A stretch of 64,000 nucleotides of DNA from Methylococcus sp. Mc7 (GTDB lineage: Bacteria; Pseudomonadota; Gammaproteobacteria; Methylococcales; Methylococcaceae). The translations under genes were made by a program, and so were the position numbers. Each line of letters opens with the position of its first letter. The stretch's first letter is position 1. The notes beneath the pieces were generated by a model, which was given only the letters and a program-made list of their open reading frames with translations, did not search any database and was not told where the DNA came from. This document shows, in pieces, positions 57,271 through 64,000 of this stretch. The stretch covers positions 682,001 through 746,000 of the forward strand of contig NZ_CP079095.1 of the NCBI RefSeq assembly GCF_019285515.1, in the 5' to 3' direction.

Positions 57271-57729
57271 GTGCGTACTCAAATCCTCTTGCTGACGGCC
57301 GCATTCGGCCTCTTGACCACCCCTGGATGGGCACAGGACGACATCCGGACCATCGCTGCGAACAACGCTGCCGAATGGAACCAGGCGTTCGCGGACGGCA
57401 AGGTCGATGAAATCGTTTCGCTGTACACGGCGGATGCCATTTTGGTGCAGCCGAACGGAAAAGTCTCCCGCGATCCGGGCGAAATCCGCAACTTCTGGCG
57501 GACCTTGATCGACCAGGGCGCGTTCAAAATCGATATCGTAGATGTTAAAGGCGAAAAAGACGACACCATCGTCACGACCACCACCTTGTCCGACCTGAAG
57601 ACGTTGCAGGATTCGCACCAGACGCTCCGGTACCACTACGACGGCGTGCTGTACAGCGTACTCAAACGCCAGAGCGACGGCAGTTGGAAAGCCCAGGTCC
57701 AGCAGTGGTCGGAACGATCCCGTGGCTGA
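57271..57729 (+). CDS. Secreted NTF2-like (SgcJ/DUF4440-type) protein
   Basis: 152 aa starting at GTG 57271. Signal peptide 1-21 (ILLLTAAFGLLTTPGWAQ), then one cone-shaped alpha+beta domain: IRTIAANNAAEWNQAFADGKVDEIVSLYTADAILVQPNGKVSRDPGEIRNFWRTLI, followed by four strands ending in SDGSWKAQVQQWSERSR. Such proteins bind small molecules or act as enzymes of many kinds; no catalytic residue can be named. It is probably controlled by the divergent LysR gene. Confidence 0.8.
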   Translation: MRTQILLLTAAFGLLTTPGWAQDDIRTIAANNAAEWNQAFADGKVDEIVSLYTADAILVQPNGKVSRDPGEIRNFWRTLIDQGAFKIDIVDVKGEKDDTIVTTTTLSDLKTLQDSHQTLRYHYDGVLYSVLKRQSDGSWKAQVQQWSERSRG

Positions 57730-57784
57730 AACCGGGAACGCCGGCTGCCGCTCCCGGCACATGCCCGGGCTCTCCTCTCTTCCC

Positions 57785-57814
57785 AAGAACGAGCTTCCGC
57801 TGAAGCTCGTTCTT
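57785..57814 (+). terminator. Perfect 13-bp hairpin, likely terminator
   Basis: AAGAACGAGCTTC and its exact complement GAAGCTCGTTCTT around a CGCT loop, 56 bp after the NTF2-like gene stop. It is followed by GCTTCC rather than a full T-run, so termination may be partial or the hairpin may stabilise the mRNA 3' end. Confidence 0.6.
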
Positions 57815-57970
57815 GCTTCCCCCGGCCAGGCGGTCCGCCTCCCCGATTCCGATCCCTGAGGGCCGCTCCCAAGGCCGGCTTTTCCTAGTAAAATACCTGG
57901 GATTTATCTCCCCGAAGGCGCCCCGCCGTTCGGGCGATTTACCACCACCCAACCAACAAGGAGACACGCC

Positions 57971-58555
57971 ATGACCCATGAACTGCCCGCTCTGCCCTAT
58001 GCAAAAAACGCCCTGGAACCGCATATTTCGGCCGAAACGCTGGAGTTCCACTACGGCAAGCATCACCAGACCTACGTCACCAACCTGAACAACCTGATCC
58101 CGGGCACGGAATACGAAAACCTGTCCCTGGAAGAGATCGTCCGCAAGGCGCCGGCCGGCGGCGTCTTCAACAACGCGGCCCAGATCTGGAACCACACCTT
58201 CTATTGGCACAGCCTTTCCCCGAACGGCGGCGGCGAGCCCACCGGCGCGCTGGCCGAAGCCATCGTCAAGAGCTTCGGCTCGTTCGAGAAGTTCAAGGAA
58301 GAATTCACCAAATGCGCGGTAACCACCTTCGGCTCGGGCTGGGCCTGGCTGGTGAAGAACGCCGACGGCAGCCTGGCGCTGGTCAGCACCGGAAACGCCG
58401 GCTGCCCGCTGACGTCGGGCCAGACCCCTCTGCTGACCTGCGACGTGTGGGAACACGCCTATTACATCGATTACCGGAACGCCCGCCCGAAATACGTGGA
58501 AGCCTTCTGGAACCTGGTGAACTGGGAATTCGCCGCGGCCAATTTCGCCGGCTGA
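57971..58555 (+). CDS. sodB: Iron superoxide dismutase SodB
   Basis: 194-aa cytoplasmic enzyme disproportionating superoxide. Metal ligands are His27 ([11 protein letters not shown]), His75 ([13 protein letters not shown]), Asp158 and His162 ([16 protein letters not shown]). Gln71 in the AAQIWNHTF block marks an iron rather than manganese enzyme. ATG 57971 has AAGGAG upstream. A TAAAAT -10-like box lies near 57890 and a clear terminator follows. Confidence 0.97.
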   Translation: MTHELPALPYAKNALEPHISAETLEFHYGKHHQTYVTNLNNLIPGTEYENLSLEEIVRKAPAGGVFNNAAQIWNHTFYWHSLSPNGGGEPTGALAEAIVKSFGSFEKFKEEFTKCAVTTFGSGWAWLVKNADGSLALVSTGNAGCPLTSGQTPLLTCDVWEHAYYIDYRNARPKYVEAFWNLVNWEFAAANFAG

Positions 58556-58578
58556 AGCCTTCCTTTGCGCGAAAGAGA

Positions 58579-58608
58579 GCCCTTGTCCTGACGGACGAGG
58601 GCTTTTTT
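58579..58608 (+). terminator. Rho-independent terminator of sodB
   Basis: GCCCTTGTCC and GGACGAGGGC form a 10-bp stem (one T-G wobble) around a 4-base loop, followed by six T. It lies 24 bp after the sodB stop. Confidence 0.9.
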
Positions 58609-58666
58609 GTGCTCGCCGGTGTAATAGAATTCGCATCCACGACATCCACCGCTCGAGGGTTCAACC

Positions 58667-59362
58667 GTGCTTTCCGTCCTGGTGACCGGCGCCAACCGCG
58701 GACTCGGTCTCGAATTCACCCGCCAGTACCTCGGCGCCGGCTGGCGGGTGATCGCCACCTGCCGCCATCCCCATGACGCCACCGAACTGCGCGAACTGGC
58801 CAAGCGCTACGAGCATCTGGCCATCCATGCGGTCGACGTGCGGAACTTCGTTGCGATCGATCAACTGGCCTCGGCCCTTGCCGGTCAACCGATCGACGTC
58901 CTCATCAACAACGCCGGCATCTATGGCGACGGGCCCGGCAACGGTTTCGGGACCATCGATTACGACCTGTGGCAGGACGTCTTCAAGACCAACGCCATGG
59001 CGCCCGTGAAAATGGCTGAAAGCTTCCTTCCGCATCTGAAACTCGGGAACCGCAAGCTGATCGTGGGCATCACCAGTCTGATGGGCAGCATGGGCGACAA
59101 CACCAGCGGCAACGCGATCTGTTACCGCTCCAGCAAGGCGGCGCTGAACGCCGCGTTCAAAAGCCTGTCCCTGGACCTCGAGCCGCTCGGTGTAGGCGTG
59201 CTGATCCTCAACCCCGGCTGGGTGCTGACCGACATGGGCGGCCCGAGGGCGACGACGACCGCGGACAAGAGCATCGGCGGCATGCGGCGGATCATCGACG
59301 AGTACACGCCGGCACTGTCCGGCCGCTTCATGAATTTCGACGGCAGAGAATTGCCGTGGTAA
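58667..59362 (+). CDS. Short-chain dehydrogenase/reductase
   Basis: 231-aa classical SDR. Cofactor loop VLVTGANRGLGLEF (Gly8, Gly12, Gly14), DVLINNAGIYGDG, the catalytic Ser region VGITSLMGSM and Tyr-x3-Lys in CYRSSKAALNAAF. Resembles the sniffer/csgA-like carbonyl reductase subgroup; substrate unknown. The start is GTG 58667. It shares direction with the TIGR04073 gene 27 bp downstream. Confidence 0.88.
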   Translation: MLSVLVTGANRGLGLEFTRQYLGAGWRVIATCRHPHDATELRELAKRYEHLAIHAVDVRNFVAIDQLASALAGQPIDVLINNAGIYGDGPGNGFGTIDYDLWQDVFKTNAMAPVKMAESFLPHLKLGNRKLIVGITSLMGSMGDNTSGNAICYRSSKAALNAAFKSLSLDLEPLGVGVLILNPGWVLTDMGGPRATTTADKSIGGMRRIIDEYTPALSGRFMNFDGRELPW

Positions 59363-59389
59363 CCGGTCTTCGACCTCAAGGACGCCATC

Positions 59390-59812
59390 ATGCCGAACAA
59401 ACCGCTTTCCGTCCCGGCCCTGCTCCTGCTGGCGGGCATCGGCGCCGCCATGCCGGCGGCGCAAGCCGACGACTATGGCACCACCACGACGCTCAAGCTG
59501 GGCAGCGGTCTGTCGAACCTGACCCTGGGCTGGTTGGAAATCCCCAAGAACATGATCAACACCAGCAACCAGACCAACGTCCTGTTCGGTATCTCCGGAG
59601 GACTGTTCAAGGGACTGCTGCAAACGGTCGGACGTACGCTCACCGGCGCCGTGGACTTCCTCACCTTCCCGGTGCCGACCGAGCCGATCGCCCACCCGGA
59701 ATTCGTCTGGCAGAAGTTTTCCGACGAGACCAGCTATGGCCCGGCGTTCACCTCCGGAACCTTCAAGGATCCGAGGCCAGCTCCGGCAGCCTCGCCCTAC
59801 TCGAAGCTGTGA
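59390..59812 (+). CDS. Exosortase-associated protein, TIGR04073 family
   Basis: 140-aa secreted protein. Signal peptide 1-26 (VPALLLLAGIGAAMPAAQA), then the family pattern KLGSGLSNLTLGWLEIPKNMINTSNQ and GGLFKGLLQTVGRTLTGAVDFLTFPVPTEP. TIGR04073 proteins are found in genomes that have the exosortase/PEP-CTERM protein-sorting system, so such a system is expected elsewhere in this genome. Function unknown. Assigned by recognising the pattern by eye. Confidence 0.75.
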   Translation: MPNKPLSVPALLLLAGIGAAMPAAQADDYGTTTTLKLGSGLSNLTLGWLEIPKNMINTSNQTNVLFGISGGLFKGLLQTVGRTLTGAVDFLTFPVPTEPIAHPEFVWQKFSDETSYGPAFTSGTFKDPRPAPAASPYSKL

Positions 59813-59819
59813 ACCGCAT

Positions 59820-60233
59820 TTACCGGAACTGCCGCCGGCAGCGCCGGACATAGGCCGGACCGTGCGCCCTGATGAAATCGTCCAGGCTCCAGCCGCGGTA
59901 AACCAGCAGATGTTCGCTGCGAGGCGGGATCAGATAGACTTGGGCCGCTTGACAACCCAGCGCGGCGGTTAAAACCGTAACCTCGGTCCTTGTATAGAAG
60001 GCATCCTCGAAACGGTCCAGGCGAGCGAGATCGCGGGGGCCGAGCCCGAGAAACAGGGTACCCGGCGTGATCGCCCCGGTTTCGCGCCGCAAGCCCGGAT
60101 AGACGCGGCGGCGCAGGCGATAGCGCGCATGGCCCGGGAGCCACGCCGGCACGGCATCGAAAGCCCGTCCCGCCACGGCGGCCATCACTTCCGGCAACTG
60201 CAGGGTGCCATAGGCGAACAGCGAAACTTCCAT
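59820..60233 (-). CDS. Gamma-glutamylcyclotransferase-like (AIG2) protein
   Basis: 137-aa cytoplasmic protein. The substrate-binding loop FAYGTLQLPEV (residues 6-16), GTLFLGLGPRDLARLDRFEDAFYTRTEV with the probable catalytic Glu, and VYLIPPRSEHLLVYRGWSLDDFI fit the AIG2-like/GGCT fold. Start ATG 60233. Divergent from aas with 53 bp between starts. Confidence 0.88.
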   Translation of the reverse strand: MEVSLFAYGTLQLPEVMAAVAGRAFDAVPAWLPGHARYRLRRRVYPGLRRETGAITPGTLFLGLGPRDLARLDRFEDAFYTRTEVTVLTAALGCQAAQVYLIPPRSEHLLVYRGWSLDDFIRAHGPAYVRRCRRQFR

Positions 60234-60286
60234 TATTTCCCAAATCCGAGCAAGTCCAATCCCAGCCGGCGAAAACCCAGTCCACA

Positions 60287-62437
60287 ATGATCAAGCCGAT
60301 AATCCGATTCATACTCAAAACCCTTTACCAGGTCCAGGTCAAGGGCATCGAGCATTTCCACAGCGCCGGGAAGCGGGTGCTCATCGTCTCGAACCACACA
60401 TCGTTCCTCGACCCCATCCTGCTCTGGGCCTTTCTGCCGGATGAAATCACCTTCGCGATCAATACCCACATCGCAGAGACCTGGTGGGTCAAACCGGCCC
60501 TGCGCTGGGTCCGGACCTTCCCGATGGACCCCATCAATCCCATGTCGGTCAAGGCCCTGACCCATCACCTGCGCCGCGACCGGAAAGCGGTGGTGTTCCC
60601 CGAAGGCCGTATCACCGTGACCGGCTCGCTGATGAAGATCTACGACGGCTCCGGCATGGTGGCGGACAAGGCCGACGCCACGGTGCTGCCCATACGTATC
60701 GACGGCGCCCAGTACACGCCGTTCTCCCGCCTCAAAGGCGTGGTCCGGCTGCGCTGGCTGCCCCGGATCAGCATCAACATCCTGCCGCCGCGGAAGATCA
60801 CCCCGCCGCCGGACGCTCAGGGCGAGGAGCGCCGACGCCATGCCGGCCTCGCACTGTCGGACATCATGAGCGAGATGATTTTCGCCACCGGCAATCACCG
60901 CGGCACCCTGTTCTCGGCCCTGCTCGATGCCCGCAAGGTGCACGGCGGCAAGACCCCCGTGCTCGAAGACACCGAGCGGAAGCCTGTCAGCTACGATCAT
61001 CTGATCGCCCGCGCATTGTTCGCCGGCGAAAAACTCGAAGGCCTGACCGAAGCGGGCGAAACGGTCGGCATCCTGCTGCCCACCGCCATCGGCACGGTGG
61101 CCACGCTCCTGGGGCTGCAGCATGCCGGCCGCGTACCCGCCATGCTCAACTTCAGCACCGGCGTCTCCGTCCTGCTGGCAGCCTGCGAGACGGCCGCCAT
61201 CCGGACGGTCCTGACCTCCCGGCGCTTCATCGAGGCGGCCAAACTGGAAGACACCCTCGCCCGGCTCGAGACCAAGGTCAAGGTGATCTATCTGGACGAA
61301 CTCTTCCGGAACGTTTCGGCGCTGGACAGGCTGGGGGCGCTGCTGAAAGGACGCGTGGCCGATTACGGCTGTCGCGGCCGCGTATCGGCGGACTCGCCGG
61401 CGGTGATCCTGTTCACCTCGGGTTCGGAAGGCGTGCCCAAGGGCGTCGCGCTCTCGCACGCCAACCTGCTGTCCAACCGCGAGCAGTTCGCCGCCCGCGT
61501 GGACTTCGGTCCGCAGGACGTGATCCTCAACGCCCTGCCCCTTTTCCACTCCTTCGGCCTCACCACCGGCACCCTGCTGCCGCTGCTGTCGGGCACGCGG
61601 GTATTCCTCTACCCCTCGCCGCTGCATTACCGGATCATTCCCGAGGTGGCCTACGACATCAACGCCACCATCCTGTTCGGGACCAATACCTTCCTGAACG
61701 GCTACGGCAAGCACGCGCACCCCTACGATTTCTACAGCATCCGCTACGTGTTCGCCGGCGCCGAAAAGGTGCAGCCCGAAACCCGCAGGATCTGGGCCGA
61801 CAAATTCGGCATCCGCATCATGGAAGGCTACGGCGTCACCGAAACCAGTCCGGTGCTGGCGGCCAACACGGCGATGCATTACCGGGAAGGCACGGTCGGC
61901 CGCCTCATGCCGGGCATCGAATATGCGCTGGAACCGTTGGAAGGCATCGTCGACGGCGGGCGGCTGCACGTGAAAGGCCCGAACGTCATGCTCGGCTATC
62001 TCCATGCCCATGCGCCGGGCCGGATCGAACCGCCGGCTTCGTGCTTCGGCCCCGGCTGGCACGACACCGGCGACATCGTCAGCGTGGACGGGCACGGCTA
62101 TGTCACCATCAAGGGCCGGGCCAAGCGCTTCGCCAAGATCGGCGGGGAAATGATCTCGCTGGCGGTCATCGAGGAACTGGCCGGGCGGGTGTGGCCGGAC
62201 GCCCGGCATGCCGTGGTGAACCTCCCGGACCCGCGCAAGGGCGAACAGATCGTGCTGGCAACCAGCCAGCCGCGGGCCGACCGGACCCCGCTTTTCGAAC
62301 GGGCGCGCGCCGAAGGACTGAGCGAACTCTACCTGCCCAAGCGGATCCGGATTCTGCCGGCCCTGCCTCTGCTCGGCTCCGGCAAGATCGATTACCCGGC
62401 GCTCACGGCCCTGCTGGCGGCGGAGACCGGGGAATGA
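60287..62437 (+). CDS. aas: Bifunctional acyl-ACP synthetase / lysophospholipid acyltransferase (Aas-like)
   Basis: 716 aa. Residues 1-200 are a PlsC-type acyltransferase with SNHTSFLDP (His-x4-Asp) and FPEGRITVTGS. Residues 220-716 are an AMP-forming acyl synthetase with VILFTSGSEGVPKGVALSHANL (P-loop), EGYGVTETSPVLAANTAM, WHDTGDIVSVDGHGYVTIKGRAKRFAKIGGEMIS and the final LGSGKIDYPAL with catalytic Lys. The pair reacylates lysophosphatidylethanolamine. The stop overlaps lplT by 4 bp, the same partnership as in E. coli. Confidence 0.94.
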   Translation: MIKPIIRFILKTLYQVQVKGIEHFHSAGKRVLIVSNHTSFLDPILLWAFLPDEITFAINTHIAETWWVKPALRWVRTFPMDPINPMSVKALTHHLRRDRKAVVFPEGRITVTGSLMKIYDGSGMVADKADATVLPIRIDGAQYTPFSRLKGVVRLRWLPRISINILPPRKITPPPDAQGEERRRHAGLALSDIMSEMIFATGNHRGTLFSALLDARKVHGGKTPVLEDTERKPVSYDHLIARALFAGEKLEGLTEAGETVGILLPTAIGTVATLLGLQHAGRVPAMLNFSTGVSVLLAACETAAIRTVLTSRRFIEAAKLEDTLARLETKVKVIYLDELFRNVSALDRLGALLKGRVADYGCRGRVSADSPAVILFTSGSEGVPKGVALSHANLLSNREQFAARVDFGPQDVILNALPLFHSFGLTTGTLLPLLSGTRVFLYPSPLHYRIIPEVAYDINATILFGTNTFLNGYGKHAHPYDFYSIRYVFAGAEKVQPETRRIWADKFGIRIMEGYGVTETSPVLAANTAMHYREGTVGRLMPGIEYALEPLEGIVDGGRLHVKGPNVMLGYLHAHAPGRIEPPASCFGPGWHDTGDIVSVDGHGYVTIKGRAKRFAKIGGEMISLAVIEELAGRVWPDARHAVVNLPDPRKGEQIVLATSQPRADRTPLFERARAEGLSELYLPKRIRILPALPLLGSGKIDYPALTALLAAETGE

Positions 62438-63597
62438 TCAAGGGGCTCGCTCCGCTGGTCGTCGCCCAGTTTCTCTCCGCCTTCGCCGACAACGCCATCC
62501 TGTTCACCGTCATCGCCATCGTGCTGCAGGGCGGCGGACGCGGAGACTGGTACGTCCCGGCCCTGCAAAGCGTCTTCCTGGTCGCCTACGTGACGCTCGC
62601 GCCCTGGGTCGGCATCTGGGCCGATCGGCTGCCTAAACCGCAGGTCCTGATCATCGCCAATCTGATCAAGACAGGGGGGGGATTTCTGCTGTTGGTCGGC
62701 GTCGAGCCTCTGATCGCCTACTCGCTGGTCGGCGCCGGCGCGGCCCTGTACAGCCCCGCCAAGTACGGCATCCTGCCGGAAATCGCCGACAAGGATCATC
62801 TGGTCAAGGCCAACGGCTGGGTGGAGGGGGCCACCATCGCCGCCATCCTGCTCGGAACCGTCGGCGGCGCCAAGATCGCCGACCAGTCGATCCCGGCGGC
62901 CCTGGCGGTCATTTGCGGCTGCTTCCTGCTCTCGGTCCTGGTAGGTCTGCTGCTGCCCAGGCTGCCGGCGCGCCACACCGCCGAAGTCTCCGCCGTCCGC
63001 CAACTGGTCGTCCAGAGCAGGGCTTTGCTGAAATCCCAGCACGCACGGCTGGTACTGTTGGGGCTGGCCATGTTCTGGGCCGCCGCCGCGACTTTGCGCG
63101 TCGTACTGGTCGCCTGGGCGCCCGCCGTGCTGCACACCCGGACCGCCACCGACATCGCCGAACTGACCCTGTTCACGGCCAGCGGCATCATCATTGGCGC
63201 CGCCCTCGCGCCGCGCTGGATTCCATTGGCGGAAATCCGCCGCACCCGCTATGCAGGCTACGCCATGGCGCTCATGCTCGGCCTGCTCGCGGCCTCGTCC
63301 GAATTCTGGCCGGCCCGCGGCGCCTTGCTCGGCATCGGCATCGCCGGCGGCTTCTTCGTAGTGCCGCTCAACGCCGCCATCCAGGACATCGGCCACCGCA
63401 GCGTCGGCGCCGGCATCGCCGTCGCCATCCAGAACTTCTTCCTGAACGCCGCCATGCTCGTCGCCGTCGGCCTTTACACCGCCGCTGCCGCGCAAGGCGC
63501 AGACCCCGTCATGGTGCTGCTGGCCATGGGCGCCATCGTACTCGGCTGCATCATCAGGATAGCCGTCCGGCTCCCCCCAAAGGCGGCGGACGGCTGA
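62434..63597 (+). CDS. lplT: Lysophospholipid transporter LplT
   Basis: 387-aa MFS protein with about 12 helices that flips lysophospholipids to the inner leaflet for reacylation by Aas. N-terminal LVVAQFLSAFADNAILFTVIAIVLQ, WADRLPKPQVLIIANLIKTGG (the MFS loop) and SPAKYGILPEIADKDHLVKANGWVEGATI are typical. ATG 62434 overlaps the aas stop. Confidence 0.94.
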   Translation: MIKGLAPLVVAQFLSAFADNAILFTVIAIVLQGGGRGDWYVPALQSVFLVAYVTLAPWVGIWADRLPKPQVLIIANLIKTGGGFLLLVGVEPLIAYSLVGAGAALYSPAKYGILPEIADKDHLVKANGWVEGATIAAILLGTVGGAKIADQSIPAALAVICGCFLLSVLVGLLLPRLPARHTAEVSAVRQLVVQSRALLKSQHARLVLLGLAMFWAAAATLRVVLVAWAPAVLHTRTATDIAELTLFTASGIIIGAALAPRWIPLAEIRRTRYAGYAMALMLGLLAASSEFWPARGALLGIGIAGGFFVVPLNAAIQDIGHRSVGAGIAVAIQNFFLNAAMLVAVGLYTAAAAQGADPVMVLLAMGAIVLGCIIRIAVRLPPKAADG

Positions 63598-63635
63598 CGA
63601 CCCCCTGGCAAAGCGGCGGCGGGACCGACTCTATG

Positions 63636-63875
63636 ATCCTAAAAACGGCGGTTGACCGCTTCGATGAATTGACAAGCGGTTATGAGAAAACGATGTTTTC
63701 GCCAACCGTGTCTTCACCTTTTTGGGTGAGGCCGCTACGTACCCGATTGCACGGCGGGCAGACCGCCTGGCTGCGTTGCTCCTTCTTGTGGGGGACGGCC
63801 CCACGGCGTCGTCGCGCCTTGCCATCCGGCCTGCCCGCCGCACACTCGGGCACGTCCAACCGCCGTTTTTAGGAT
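63636..63875. repeat. MITE-like element with 19-bp perfect inverted repeats
   Basis: ATCCTAAAAACGGCGGTTG at 63636-63654 and its exact complement at 63857-63875 bound 240 bp that encode no protein. The left internal part is AT-richer than the surroundings, and the inside holds further short inverted sequences (CACCTTTTTGGGTG at 63716-63729). Size and structure fit a miniature inverted-repeat transposable element. It fills most of the gap between lplT and the last gene. No clear target duplication (TATG left, AATA right). Confidence 0.75.
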
Positions 63876-63918
63876 AATATGATTAACACCCTGTAGACCT
63901 CAGACCTCTCAATCATCC

Positions 63919-64000
63919 ATGCCATTCCCGACCCGACGACTGCCCTTACTGCTCCTGCTGCTCGCGCCGCTTGCCTGGGGCATCGATTCGCCCGAGGAAG
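63919..64000 (+). CDS. Start of a secreted-protein gene (cut by window end)
   Basis: The 27 codons present read MPFPTRRLPLLLLLLAPLAW and then GIDSPEE: a basic start, a Leu-rich core and an acidic mature start, a convincing signal peptide with cleavage near the Trp-Gly. The family cannot be told. The gene follows the MITE-like element by 43 bp. Confidence 0.55.
   Translation, partial: MPFPTRRLPLLLLLLAPLAWGIDSPEE

Noticed and set aside
60484-62433. Upstream extension of the lplT frame through aas
   Set aside because: It is an out-of-frame Arg/Pro-rich reading of aas; lplT homology begins at the ATG at 62434.

Overview
This is a high-GC proteobacterial chromosome segment, and the gene content and order point to a gammaproteobacterium. 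The evidence is a complete-looking division and cell-wall (dcw) cluster from mraZ to lpxC, smc-zipA-ligA in series, bamA-skp-fabZ-lpxA-rnhB, surE-pcm and aas-lplT. A methanotroph of the Methylococcus type is my best guess from overall flavour (DUF3570 remnant, TIGR04073 protein, gene set). That is an inference and no marker gene in the window proves it. I found no rRNA or tRNA gene.

Layout. (1) 1-3385: the end of a type I-C CRISPR-Cas locus, with cas2, a leader and an array of 41 identical 36-bp repeats and 40 spacers. (2) 3386-6902: two near-identical IS1380-type insertion sequences separated by 65 bp. The first cuts the array inside what would be spacer 41, and the second ends inside a hypothetical secreted-protein gene. 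The second copy has a 72-bp in-frame insertion that separates two catalytic residues of the transposase. (3) 6903-16000: accessory and housekeeping genes, comprising a DUF423 membrane protein, an IS481-like element, a TlpA-type thioredoxin, a DUF3570 remnant, a class II amidotransferase coupled to a sulfotransferase, a REP-like doublet, two glycosyltransferases, and a two-gene metal-transport operon (ZIP plus GDT1). (4) 16090-20666: surE, pcm, a Pat-type protein acetyltransferase and dciA, all overlapping or tightly spaced.

(5) 20670-38104, minus strand: the dcw cluster, transcribed mraZ-rsmH-ftsL-ftsI-murE-mraY-murD-ftsW-murG-murC-murB-ddl-ftsQ-ftsA-ftsZ-lpxC. Nearly every junction is a 1-4 bp start/stop overlap, and several starts are TTG or GTG. 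There is no murF between murE and mraY. A strong sigma70-like promoter precedes mraZ, followed by four TGG motifs at exact 10-bp spacing that look like the MraZ operator. (6) 38381-44645, minus: ligA, zipA, smc. (7) 44791-51461: queF on plus, then on minus phoU-bamA-skp-fabZ-lpxA-rnhB and a MOSC protein. lpxD and lpxB are absent from their usual places, and phoU takes the place where rseP is usual.

(8) 51745-64000: two nucleotide-sugar epimerases flanking mobB; an overlapping operon of a small membrane protein, CYTH, SRPBCC and CPBP protease; a LysR regulator divergent from an NTF2-like secreted protein; sodB with a clear terminator; a short-chain dehydrogenase; a TIGR04073 exosortase-associated protein; a gamma-glutamylcyclotransferase-like protein; aas-lplT; a MITE-like element with 19-bp perfect inverted repeats; and the start of a secreted-protein gene cut by the window end. 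Together the genes cover envelope synthesis (peptidoglycan precursors, septum, lipid A, outer-membrane assembly, phospholipid repair), phage defence and mobile DNA.
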